From positions 4,254-68,253 of the forward strand of contig DATKAE010000044.1 of NCBI GenBank assembly GCA_035498405.1: a stretch of DNA of 64,000 nt, in the 5' to 3' direction. A program made the translations under genes and the position numbers. The first letter of the stretch is position 1; every line of letters starts with the position of its first letter. This document shows positions 26,252 through 33,424 of the stretch, piece by piece. The DNA comes from DATBFU01 sp035498405. GTDB lineage: Bacteria > Acidobacteriota > Thermoanaerobaculia > UBA5066 > Gp7-AA6. Below the pieces are notes generated by a model. That model was not told the origin of the DNA and did no database searches. It saw only the letters and a program-made list of their open reading frames with translations.

Positions 26252-26503
26252 CTACGGCACGGGGTCGAAGCCCCCCGGCCGGAACGGGTGGCAGCGCAGA
26301 AGGCGGGCGAGCGCCAGCCGGCTTCCCCGCGCCAGGCCATGCCGTTCGATCGCCTCGCGCGCGTAGACGGAGCAGGTCGGCTCGTACCGACAGGCCCTCG
26401 GGAGCCACGGCGAGATCGCCTGCTTGTAGAAGTGGAGCAACCCGAGCGCGACTCGCGCCGGCAGAGTCGTTTCCGGGTTCCCAGCGGGCCCGCGGTGGCT
26501 CAC
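26252..26503 (-). CDS. yidD: Membrane protein insertion efficiency factor YidD
   Basis: 83 residues from GTG 26503, whose start overlaps the rnpA stop (GTGA); this small size is normal. The characteristic cores are LGLLHFYKQAISPWLPRACR with YEPTCSVYAREAIERHG and RLLRCHPFRPGGFDPVP, with the conserved cysteines. It helps the YidC pathway. It is 14 bases upstream of yidC. Confidence 0.92.
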   Translation of the reverse strand: MSHRGPAGNPETTLPARVALGLLHFYKQAISPWLPRACRYEPTCSVYAREAIERHGLARGSRLALARLLRCHPFRPGGFDPVP

Positions 26504-26868
26504 CGGAGTCGGGCGAGGCCGCGAGCGACGGTCCGCCGGTATTCCTCGGAGAGCTCCGCGAAGGATACGTCCGCCGCCGCGGGTCGAACGTGGATAACCA
26601 GATCCGCCGAGGTCGTCTCGAAGAGGCCGCGATTGCGCCGAAAGATCTCGCGCACCCGCCGCCGCAGCCGGTTGCGCGTCACGGCGTTGCCGACGCGCCG
26701 AGGGACCGAGATCCCGATTCGAGAGTCTCCCGAGCGAGGCCGCAAGAAGACCTGAAGCAGGCGCCCCGAATGGCGGACGCCGGAGGCGTAGCACTCTTCG
26801 AATTCCCTTCGTTTTCGAAGGCGGTCGACCCGAGAGAAGGTCTCCCGGGCGGCCGAGCCCGAGTTCAC
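26500..26868 (-). CDS. rnpA: Ribonuclease P protein component
   Basis: 122 residues from GTG 26868, which overlaps the rpmH stop (GTGTGA). The RNP motif is RNRLRRRVREIFRRN and the preceding strand is IGISVPRRVGNAVTR. It supports RNase P RNA in tRNA 5' processing. A longer in-frame extension exists but runs antisense to or through rpmH and has no family support. Confidence 0.94.
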   Translation of the reverse strand: MNSGSAARETFSRVDRLRKRREFEECYASGVRHSGRLLQVFLRPRSGDSRIGISVPRRVGNAVTRNRLRRRVREIFRRNRGLFETTSADLVIHVRPAAADVSFAELSEEYRRTVARGLARLR

Positions 26869-26999
26869 ACTGCGAGTCTTTTGCGCCCCTTGCGGCGGCG
26901 CGCCGAAAGAACCGCGCGCCCGGACCGCGTTCGCATACGCACTCGGAAGCCGTGCGTGCGCTTGCGTCGGCGATTGTTCGGTTGAAACGTCCGCTTCAT
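26865..26999 (-). CDS. rpmH: 50S ribosomal protein L34
   Basis: 44 residues, MKRTFQPNNRRRKRTHGFRV to KGRKRLAV, matching L34 end to end. It is too short and basic for many ORF finders. The first gene of the minus-strand string facing away from oriC, it starts 162 bases from the dnaA start on the other strand. Confidence 0.96.
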   Translation of the reverse strand: MKRTFQPNNRRRKRTHGFRVRMRTRSGRAVLSARRRKGRKRLAV

Positions 27000-27088
27000 G
27001 AGGAGGGGGAATCCTAGGGGCAGGGGGTGGGGATGTCAAGGTCGAGGAAGAGGGAGAACGTCGGCACCCGAACGGACCCGGGCGGGCG

Positions 27089-27094
27089 TATACT
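27089..27094 (+). promoter_or_regulatory. Candidate -10 box for dnaA
   Basis: TATACT about 68 bases before the dnaA ATG; no matching -35 is visible in the GC-rich sequence upstream, so an extended -10 or activator may be involved. Confidence 0.35.
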
Positions 27095-27118
27095 CTCGCC
27101 CCCCGAACGGCCGAAAGC

Positions 27119-27149
27119 TTTCCACAGTTGTGGAAAAGCTTGTGGATAA
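27119..27149 (+). promoter_or_regulatory. Cluster of three DnaA boxes
   Basis: TTTCCACAG (27119-27127), TTGTGGAAA (27128-27136) and TGTGGATAA (27141-27149). The last is the exact reverse complement of TTATCCACA; the other two are one- or two-base variants facing each other. All end 12 bases before the dnaA start, so DnaA probably represses its own gene as well. Confidence 0.8.
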
Positions 27150-27161
27150 AGAGGCTCTTCG

Positions 27162-28472
27162 ATGACCGAGATCTGGACTTCGATCGTTAAGCGGCTCGAG
27201 GAGAAGCTCGACCCGAAGGAGCTGAAGACCTGGTTCGCCCCGACTCGCCAGGTCGCGTTCGAGTCGGGACCCGAGGTCCCGAGCCTGACGGTCGCCGTCC
27301 CCAGCCGTGTCTTCGCCGAGTGGATCGAAACTCGCCATGGTGCGCTCTTGTCGGAGGAGGCCGCGGCGGCCGGGCTGCCGGGCCTGGCGTTTCGCTTCGA
27401 GCCGGCGGTGCCCGCCCCGCAGGCCGAGCCCGCCGCGCCGCCGCCGCCCGTCTCCCGCCTGATTCTCAATCCGCGGTTCACCTTCGAGTCCTTCGTCGTC
27501 GGATCCTCCAACCAATTCGCGCACGCGGCGGCACGCGCCGTCGCCGAATCCCCTTCCCGCTCCTATAACCCGCTCTTCCTCTACGGGGGTGTGGGCCTCG
27601 GCAAGACCCATCTGATGCACGCGATTGCGCACGAGATTCTCCGGCGAGCTCCCGACGCGAGCGTCGCGTACCTATCCGCCGAGCGCTTCTTAAACGAGCT
27701 CATCAACGCGCTGCGCTTCGAGAAGATGCATGAGTTCAAGCGGCGCTACCGCGAGCTCGACGTGCTCCTGATGGACGACGTCCAGTTCATCGCCGGAAAG
27801 GACTCGACGCAGGAAGAGTTCTTCCACACCTTCAACGCCCTTCATGAAGCACAGAAACAGATCGTCGTGACCTCGGATGCGCTGCCCAAGGAGATCCCGA
27901 CGCTCGAAGAGCGTCTGCGGTCTCGGTTCGAGTGGGGGCTCATCGCCGACATCCAGCCCCCGGACCTCGAGATGAAGGTGGCCATCATCCGGAAGAAGGC
28001 GGCCGCCGAGAAGCTGGAGATACCCAACGACGTCGCCCTCTTCATCGCGGGCACCGTCAAGTCCAATATTCGGGAACTCGAGGGGAGACTCAACCGCGTG
28101 CTGGCCTTCGCCTCCTTGACCGGCCGGCGCCTGTCCGTGGAGCTCGCCCGGGAGACCCTGAAGGACATCGTCGGCACCGAGGAGACGCGGGCCGTACCCG
28201 CCGAAATCATCAAGAATGTGGCCGCGCACTACGGGCTGCGGGTCTCCGATTTGAAGGCTAGGTCCAACGCAAAGCCCATTGCCTTTCCGAGGCAGGTCGC
28301 CATGTACCTCTGCCGCAAGCTCACCGGCCTCTCCTATCCCGAGATCGGCCGACTCTTCAACGACAAGCACCACTCGACGGTGATGCACTCGGTCGAGAAG
28401 ATCGGCCACCTGGTCGAGGACGACGTCAATTTCCGCAAGGTCATCGAGTCCTTTCTCCAGCCCTACCGCTGA
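27162..28472 (+). CDS. dnaA: Chromosomal replication initiator DnaA
   Basis: 436 residues. Domain I (SIVKRLEEKLDPKELKTWF), a short linker rich in Ala and Pro, the AAA+ domain with Walker A GGVGLGKTHL and Walker B LLMDDVQF, and domain IV with the DnaA-box reading helix (FNDKHHSTVMHSVEKI). DnaA-ATP opens the origin. First gene of the plus-strand replication block. Confidence 0.98.
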   Translation: MTEIWTSIVKRLEEKLDPKELKTWFAPTRQVAFESGPEVPSLTVAVPSRVFAEWIETRHGALLSEEAAAAGLPGLAFRFEPAVPAPQAEPAAPPPPVSRLILNPRFTFESFVVGSSNQFAHAAARAVAESPSRSYNPLFLYGGVGLGKTHLMHAIAHEILRRAPDASVAYLSAERFLNELINALRFEKMHEFKRRYRELDVLLMDDVQFIAGKDSTQEEFFHTFNALHEAQKQIVVTSDALPKEIPTLEERLRSRFEWGLIADIQPPDLEMKVAIIRKKAAAEKLEIPNDVALFIAGTVKSNIRELEGRLNRVLAFASLTGRRLSVELARETLKDIVGTEETRAVPAEIIKNVAAHYGLRVSDLKARSNAKPIAFPRQVAMYLCRKLTGLSYPEIGRLFNDKHHSTVMHSVEKIGHLVEDDVNFRKVIESFLQPYR

Positions 28473-28701
28473 CAATCGGATCACCCTCCCTCTTTTCCGC
28501 CGGCCACTTTTCCGGAGGTCTCGGCAGGCTAGAGCGACGATCGAATTCTCCCGGTCCGCGAACGCAACCCTTCACAAGACCGACATGCATTTTGGCCCCG
28601 TTTTACAAGGGTTTTCTCTCTATCGCCGTCGTGATCCGCAGCCCTACGAATGACACTACGTGTGATAGACTTTTTTCTCTTTCCGGAGGTGGGTTGACCC
28701 C
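28473..28701. other. dnaA-dnaN spacer
   Basis: 229 bases with no reading frame. A 7-bp inverted repeat (AACCCTT ... AAGGGTT, about 28564-28611) and a T-rich stretch before the dnaN ribosome site GGAGGTGG are visible. No exact DnaA box was found. Confidence 0.5.
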
Positions 28702-29814
28702 ATGGAATTGACGCTGCGGAGGGGAGACTTCTTGAATGAGCTCACGCTCATGCAGGGCGTCGTCGAGAGAAAAAACACGATCCCGATTCTCTCGAACATT
28801 CTCTTGAGAGCTTCCGACGGCCACCTCGACTTCACCTCGACCGACCTCGACTTGACGCTCCTGTCGAGGTCCAAGGCCTCGGTGTCGCGACCCGGGAGCG
28901 TGACCGTTCCTGCCCGGAAACTGTTCGACTTGATCCGCAATCTGCCGGAAGCGGACGTGGCTCTGAAGCTCCTGGACAACCACTACCTCGGCGTGACCTG
29001 CGAGCGCTCGACCTTCCGCCTCGTGGCGCAGCCGGCGGAGGACTTCCCCACGGTCCCGCGGGTGGAGGGGAAGGGGCAATTGACCTTCCCGTTGAGCCTC
29101 TGGAAGCGACTGACCCGGAAGGTCTTATACGCCGTCTCGGCGGAAGAGACGCGCTTCCAGCTCATGGGCGCCTTGCTGCAGGACAAGGGTAAGGAATTCG
29201 AGCTCGTGGCGACGGACGGGCACCGCCTGGCCCTGGTGGATTTCCCGAAGGGCGAGGCAAAAGGGAGCCTGCCCAACGTGCTGATTCCGAAGAAGGCATT
29301 GGCCGAAATCCTCAAGATGGACGGGGGCGAGGGCGACAGCCTCGAGATCCGTCACTCCGAAAATCACCTATTGTTTGCCGTCGGCAACCGCCAGCTCATC
29401 GCCCGGCTGCTCGACGTGAACTTTCCTCCCTACGAGAAAATCCTCTCCAAGGACAACGACCGGATCGCGATTGCGTCCCGCGCCGCCTGTCAGGGCGCGA
29501 TCAAGAGAGTCGCCCTCTTTTCCTCGGAGCGTTCCCGCGGCGTGAAACTCTCCTTCGAGAAGAACCTGCTGACGGTCGCGTCGGCCAGCGCCGAGCTCGG
29601 GGAGGGAACCGAGACGTTGGACATCGACTTCGACGGCGAGCCGGTGTCGATCGGGTTGAATGCCCAGTATCTGCTCGATTTTCTCGAAGAGGCGGAGACC
29701 GAGAGGGTGCGTCTGGAGCTGAAGGACGAGAACACTCAGTGTGTCTGCAAGCCCGAGGGGGGCATCGAATCCGCCTCGCGGTACCTCTACGTCGTCATGC
29801 CGATGCGACTCTAG
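28702..29814 (+). CDS. dnaN: DNA polymerase III beta sliding clamp
   Basis: 370 residues, three-domain clamp. It opens MELTLRRGDFLNELTLMQGV and closes with the clamp C-terminus YVVMPMRL, both standard. It holds polymerase on DNA. GGAGGTGG lies about eleven bases before ATG 28702. Co-directional with dnaA. Confidence 0.97.
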   Translation: MELTLRRGDFLNELTLMQGVVERKNTIPILSNILLRASDGHLDFTSTDLDLTLLSRSKASVSRPGSVTVPARKLFDLIRNLPEADVALKLLDNHYLGVTCERSTFRLVAQPAEDFPTVPRVEGKGQLTFPLSLWKRLTRKVLYAVSAEETRFQLMGALLQDKGKEFELVATDGHRLALVDFPKGEAKGSLPNVLIPKKALAEILKMDGGEGDSLEIRHSENHLLFAVGNRQLIARLLDVNFPPYEKILSKDNDRIAIASRAACQGAIKRVALFSSERSRGVKLSFEKNLLTVASASAELGEGTETLDIDFDGEPVSIGLNAQYLLDFLEEAETERVRLELKDENTQCVCKPEGGIESASRYLYVVMPMRL

Positions 29815-29835
29815 AGACCAAGTACAAAGGACGCC

Positions 29836-30954
29836 TTGCACTTCGCCAAGATCACCCCGAACCGCTTCCGCAATCTCTCCCCGGACCCCATTTTTCTCGG
29901 GACGGGACTGCACGTCATCGCCGGCGAGAACGGCCAGGGCAAAACCAACTTGCTCGAGGCCATCGCTCTCTTGTGCGGCCAACGTTCCTTCCGGCGGGCG
30001 CGTCCGAGCGCGTGCGCGCCGGACGGCCGAGAGTTCGCAGTCTCGGGAGAGCTCACCGGCGAGGGGCGTGCCGATCAGCTGCGTCTCGAGTGGGCGCTCG
30101 CCGCGGGGCGGCGCTTCTGGCGCGACGGCAAGGCCGCCTCGTTCCGGGAGATCTCGGAGCTGGCGCCTGCGGTTTTTCTGGCGCCGGAGCACCGTGAGTT
30201 GGTCTGCGGCTCCCCCGAGGCGCGGCGTCGCTTTCTCGACCGGCTCGTGCTCGGCTGGAAGCCCGCCGCCGGGGACGACCTCGCGCGTTTCGAGCGCGCG
30301 CTCGCGGAGCGAAACGCCCTGCTCTCGAGCGGTCGGGCGGGTGTTTCGAGTTCGGGAGAGCTCGAAGCCTGGACCGAGGAGCTCGTGCTGGCGGGGTCCG
30401 CGGTTCGAAGGCATCGGTCCGCGGTCCTTTCCGAATGGAGAAGCTTCTTCGAGCCTTTGGCGCGGCAGGCGGGGGCGGAGTACGCGGAGATCGCGGCCGC
30501 ATACCCTGCCGGCGATGAGAGCGCGGACCGGCTCCGAGCCGACTGCGGAAGGATGCTCGCTGTCGAAAGGAGGCGCGGCTACTCCCTGTGCGGGCCCCAC
30601 CGCGACGACCTCCTCTTCTCTCGGCGAGGGCGACCGCTCGCGGCGGAGGCTTCGTCCGGGGAAGTCCTGCGCGTCGTGGCGCTCGTGAAGCTGGCCGAGT
30701 GGCACGCCATCGCGCGTGCCCGGGGGCGGGAGGTCGCGCCGCTCTTTGCCGCCGACGACTTCGACGCGGGCCTTTCCCACGATTCGGTCGAGGCGTTTCT
30801 CGAGGCCTTGCCCGCGTCCGCCCAAGTGCTTCTCACGACGGCTTCGGACTCCGTTCGATGGAAAGGCCGGGCCGTCATCATCTGGATGCGGGGCGGCCGG
30901 GCCCTCTCGCCGGCGCCGCCGGCGGCCGTGTCGGCTTCCGGGGCGCGAGGATGA
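29836..30954 (+). CDS. recF: DNA replication and repair protein RecF
   Basis: 372 residues from TTG 29836; AAAGGA is six bases before, and no ATG fits. Walker A GENGQGKTNLLEAIALL, the signature-like LCGPHRDDLLFSRRG and Walker B FAADDFDAGLSHD are in order. The SMC-like ATPase loads RecA on gapped DNA. Eight bases separate it from gyrB. Confidence 0.95.
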   Translation: MHFAKITPNRFRNLSPDPIFLGTGLHVIAGENGQGKTNLLEAIALLCGQRSFRRARPSACAPDGREFAVSGELTGEGRADQLRLEWALAAGRRFWRDGKAASFREISELAPAVFLAPEHRELVCGSPEARRRFLDRLVLGWKPAAGDDLARFERALAERNALLSSGRAGVSSSGELEAWTEELVLAGSAVRRHRSAVLSEWRSFFEPLARQAGAEYAEIAAAYPAGDESADRLRADCGRMLAVERRRGYSLCGPHRDDLLFSRRGRPLAAEASSGEVLRVVALVKLAEWHAIARARGREVAPLFAADDFDAGLSHDSVEAFLEALPASAQVLLTTASDSVRWKGRAVIIWMRGGRALSPAPPAAVSASGARG

Positions 30955-30961
30955 CCCGCCC

Positions 30962-33382
30962 ATGAGCACCGCCTACACCACCGACTCGATCAAGCTCTTG
31001 AAGGGCCTGGAGGCCGTCCGCAAGCGGCCGGGGATGTACATCGGAGATACCGACGACCTCTCGGGTCTCCACCACATGGTTTTCGAGCTCGTGGACAACT
31101 CGATCGACGAGGCGCAGGTCGGCTACTGCGACCACGTCTCGGTCGTGATCCACCCGGACAATTCCGTGACCGTCGAGGACAACGGACGCGGCATCCCGGT
31201 CGGGATTCACAAGGAGCACAAGCGCGAGACGCTCGAGATCATCATGACGGACCTCCACTCCGGAGGGAAGTTCGACGACAACTCCTACAAGGTCTCCGGA
31301 GGACTTCACGGAGTCGGCGTTTCGGTCGTCAACGCCCTGTCCCGCCGGCTCGAAGTCGAGGTGCGCCGCGAGGGCAAGGTTTGGCAGCAAGCCTACGAGA
31401 AGGGGCGGCCCGTCGCGCCGATCAAGGCGGTCGGCACCGCCAAGAAAACGGGCACGAAAGTCACCTTCTGGCCCGATCCGGAGATCTTCTCGGTTCTGGA
31501 GTTTCACTTCGACAGCCTCTCGCAGCGCTTGCGCGAGCTCTCGTTCTTGAATCCCGGTGTGGCCATCTCGATCCGCGACGAGCGCACCGAGAAGAAGCAC
31601 GACTTCGCCTATGAGGGCGGCATCCGTTCCTTCGTCGAGCACCTGAACAAGACCAAGCAGCCGATCCACGACAAGGTCATCTACTTCCAGGAGATCAAGG
31701 GCGGCACCGGAGACCCCAAGCGCGACACGGACAAGGAGCGCGTCGAAGTGGCGCTCCAGTGGAACGAGGGGTACGCCGAGACGATCTTCACGTTCACCAA
31801 CACCATCAACAATCGCGACGGCGGAACACACCTCGAGGGCTTCAAGACGGCGCTCACACGCGCCATCCAGAAGTACGCGGACGCCAACGCCCTGACCAAG
31901 GCGCTCAAGGAAACCAGCCTCTCGGGCGACGATTGCCGGGAAGGGTTGACCGCCGTCGTCTCGGTGAAGGTGCGCGATCCGAAGTTCTCCTCGCAGACGA
32001 AGGACAAGCTGGTCTCCTCGGAGGTCAAGACCTGGGTGCAGCAGGTCGTTTACGAGAAGCTCGGCTCCTACCTCGAGGAGAACCCGCGGGTCGGGCGCAA
32101 GATCGTCGAGAAAATCGTCGAGTCGGCGCGGGCCCGAGAAGCCGCCCGGAAGGCGAGGGAGCTCGTTCGCCGCAAGGGCGCGCTCGATTCGGGGTCGCTT
32201 CCCGGAAAGCTCGCCGACTGCCAGGAGAAGAACCCGGCCTTCTCCGAGCTCTTCATCGTGGAAGGCGATTCGGCCGGCGGCTCGGCCAAGCAAGGGCGCG
32301 ACCGGCGATCCCAGGCGATCCTGCCGCTGCGCGGCAAGATCTTGAACGTCGAGAAGGCGCGGCTGGACAAGATGCTCGGGTTTGCCGAGATCCGCGCCCT
32401 GATCACCGCGCTCGGCACCGGCATCGGCGAGGACTTCGATGCGGAGAAGGCGCGCTACCACAAGATCGTGATCATGACGGACGCGGATGTGGACGGATCG
32501 CACATTCGGACGTTGCTCCTGACCTTCTTCTTCCGGCACATGTCCGCCTTGATCGAGAAGGGGTTTCTCTACATCGCGCAGCCGCCGCTCTTCAAAGTGG
32601 CCGAGGGCAAGAAGGAGACCTACCTGAAGGACGAGAAGGCGATGTCGAAGTTCCTTCTCGGGCGCATCGGGGACGACCGGTCGCTCGGCTCGGAGATGTC
32701 GGGAGCCTCGGTGTCGGGGGCGAAGCTCGTCGCGCTGCTCGAGAAGATGGAGGAGTACCGCGACCACGTGGCGAAGTTGGGCTTGCGGGGCGTCCCGGAG
32801 GGACTGATCCGCGCGCTGCTCGACCGCGGGATGACCGGCAAGTCCGACTTTGCGGAGAAGAAGAAGCTCGAGGATCTGGCGAAGGCCGCGCGCGCGTTTG
32901 ACGCCGAGAAGGTGGCGGTCGCCGAGGACGAGGAGCACTCCGGCTGGGCGCTCGAGCTCGAGCGGCGCGTCAACGGGGTCCCGCGAAAGGTGCGCATCGA
33001 CGCCGAGTTCATCGGAAGCTTCGAGTTCAAGCGCATCCGGGAAACGGCCAAGGCGATCGGCGCCTTCTTGGACGGTCCCTACGTCGTCGCGAAGAACGGC
33101 GAGCGGCAGACGCTGGCCACCCTCGGCGCGGTCGTGGACGCGATCTATGAATCGGCCAAGAAGGGCCTGACCGTGTCGCGCTACAAGGGTCTCGGTGAAA
33201 TGAACCCGGAGGAGCTCTGGGAGACCACGATGAACCCGGAGAGGCGGCGCCTGTTGCACGTCAACGTCGAGGACGCCGTCGAGGCCGATGAGATCTTCTC
33301 GATTCTGATGGGAGACGCCGTCGAGCCGCGGCGGGATTTCATCGAGAAGAACGCCCTGAACGTGAGAAATCTGGACATCTAG
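30962..33382 (+). CDS. gyrB: DNA gyrase subunit B
   Basis: 806 residues from ATG 30962; upstream in-frame codons lie within recF and are not used. ATPase site motifs are DNSIDEAQVGY, NGRGIPV and GGLHGVGVSVVNAL; the Toprim domain has EGDSAGGSAKQGRDRR and DADVDGSHIRTLL. The length, with the extra C-terminal insertion (about 560-740), matches the long GyrB type of Proteobacteria. Drives negative supercoiling with GyrA. Confidence 0.98.
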   Translation: MSTAYTTDSIKLLKGLEAVRKRPGMYIGDTDDLSGLHHMVFELVDNSIDEAQVGYCDHVSVVIHPDNSVTVEDNGRGIPVGIHKEHKRETLEIIMTDLHSGGKFDDNSYKVSGGLHGVGVSVVNALSRRLEVEVRREGKVWQQAYEKGRPVAPIKAVGTAKKTGTKVTFWPDPEIFSVLEFHFDSLSQRLRELSFLNPGVAISIRDERTEKKHDFAYEGGIRSFVEHLNKTKQPIHDKVIYFQEIKGGTGDPKRDTDKERVEVALQWNEGYAETIFTFTNTINNRDGGTHLEGFKTALTRAIQKYADANALTKALKETSLSGDDCREGLTAVVSVKVRDPKFSSQTKDKLVSSEVKTWVQQVVYEKLGSYLEENPRVGRKIVEKIVESARAREAARKARELVRRKGALDSGSLPGKLADCQEKNPAFSELFIVEGDSAGGSAKQGRDRRSQAILPLRGKILNVEKARLDKMLGFAEIRALITALGTGIGEDFDAEKARYHKIVIMTDADVDGSHIRTLLLTFFFRHMSALIEKGFLYIAQPPLFKVAEGKKETYLKDEKAMSKFLLGRIGDDRSLGSEMSGASVSGAKLVALLEKMEEYRDHVAKLGLRGVPEGLIRALLDRGMTGKSDFAEKKKLEDLAKAARAFDAEKVAVAEDEEHSGWALELERRVNGVPRKVRIDAEFIGSFEFKRIRETAKAIGAFLDGPYVVAKNGERQTLATLGAVVDAIYESAKKGLTVSRYKGLGEMNPEELWETTMNPERRRLLHVNVEDAVEADEIFSILMGDAVEPRRDFIEKNALNVRNLDI

Positions 33383-33391
33383 ACCCAAATT

Positions 33392-33419
33392 CGAATTTCG
33401 AAATCCGAATTTCGAAATT
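33392..33419 (+). repeat. Tandem 14-bp palindromic repeat between gyrB and gyrA
   Basis: CGAATTTCGAAATC and CGAATTTCGAAATT in tandem; each contains the palindrome ATTTCGAAAT. It is AT-rich for this genome and lies five bases before gyrA. Role unknown. Confidence 0.8.
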
Positions 33420-33424
33420 GACCG

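Larger units (their letters stand above)
27000..27161. other. Chromosomal replication origin region (oriC) between rpmH and dnaA
   Basis: This is the divergent spacer where transcription switches from minus (rpmH) to plus (dnaA). It contains three adjacent DnaA-box-like 9-mers at 27119-27149, an AT-richer stretch of TTTCC and GGAAAA, and a -10-like TATACT at 27089-27094. The position and the dnaA-dnaN-recF-gyrBA order support oriC. An unwinding element is not obvious; the dnaA-dnaN spacer (28473-28701) could hold it. Confidence 0.75.
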
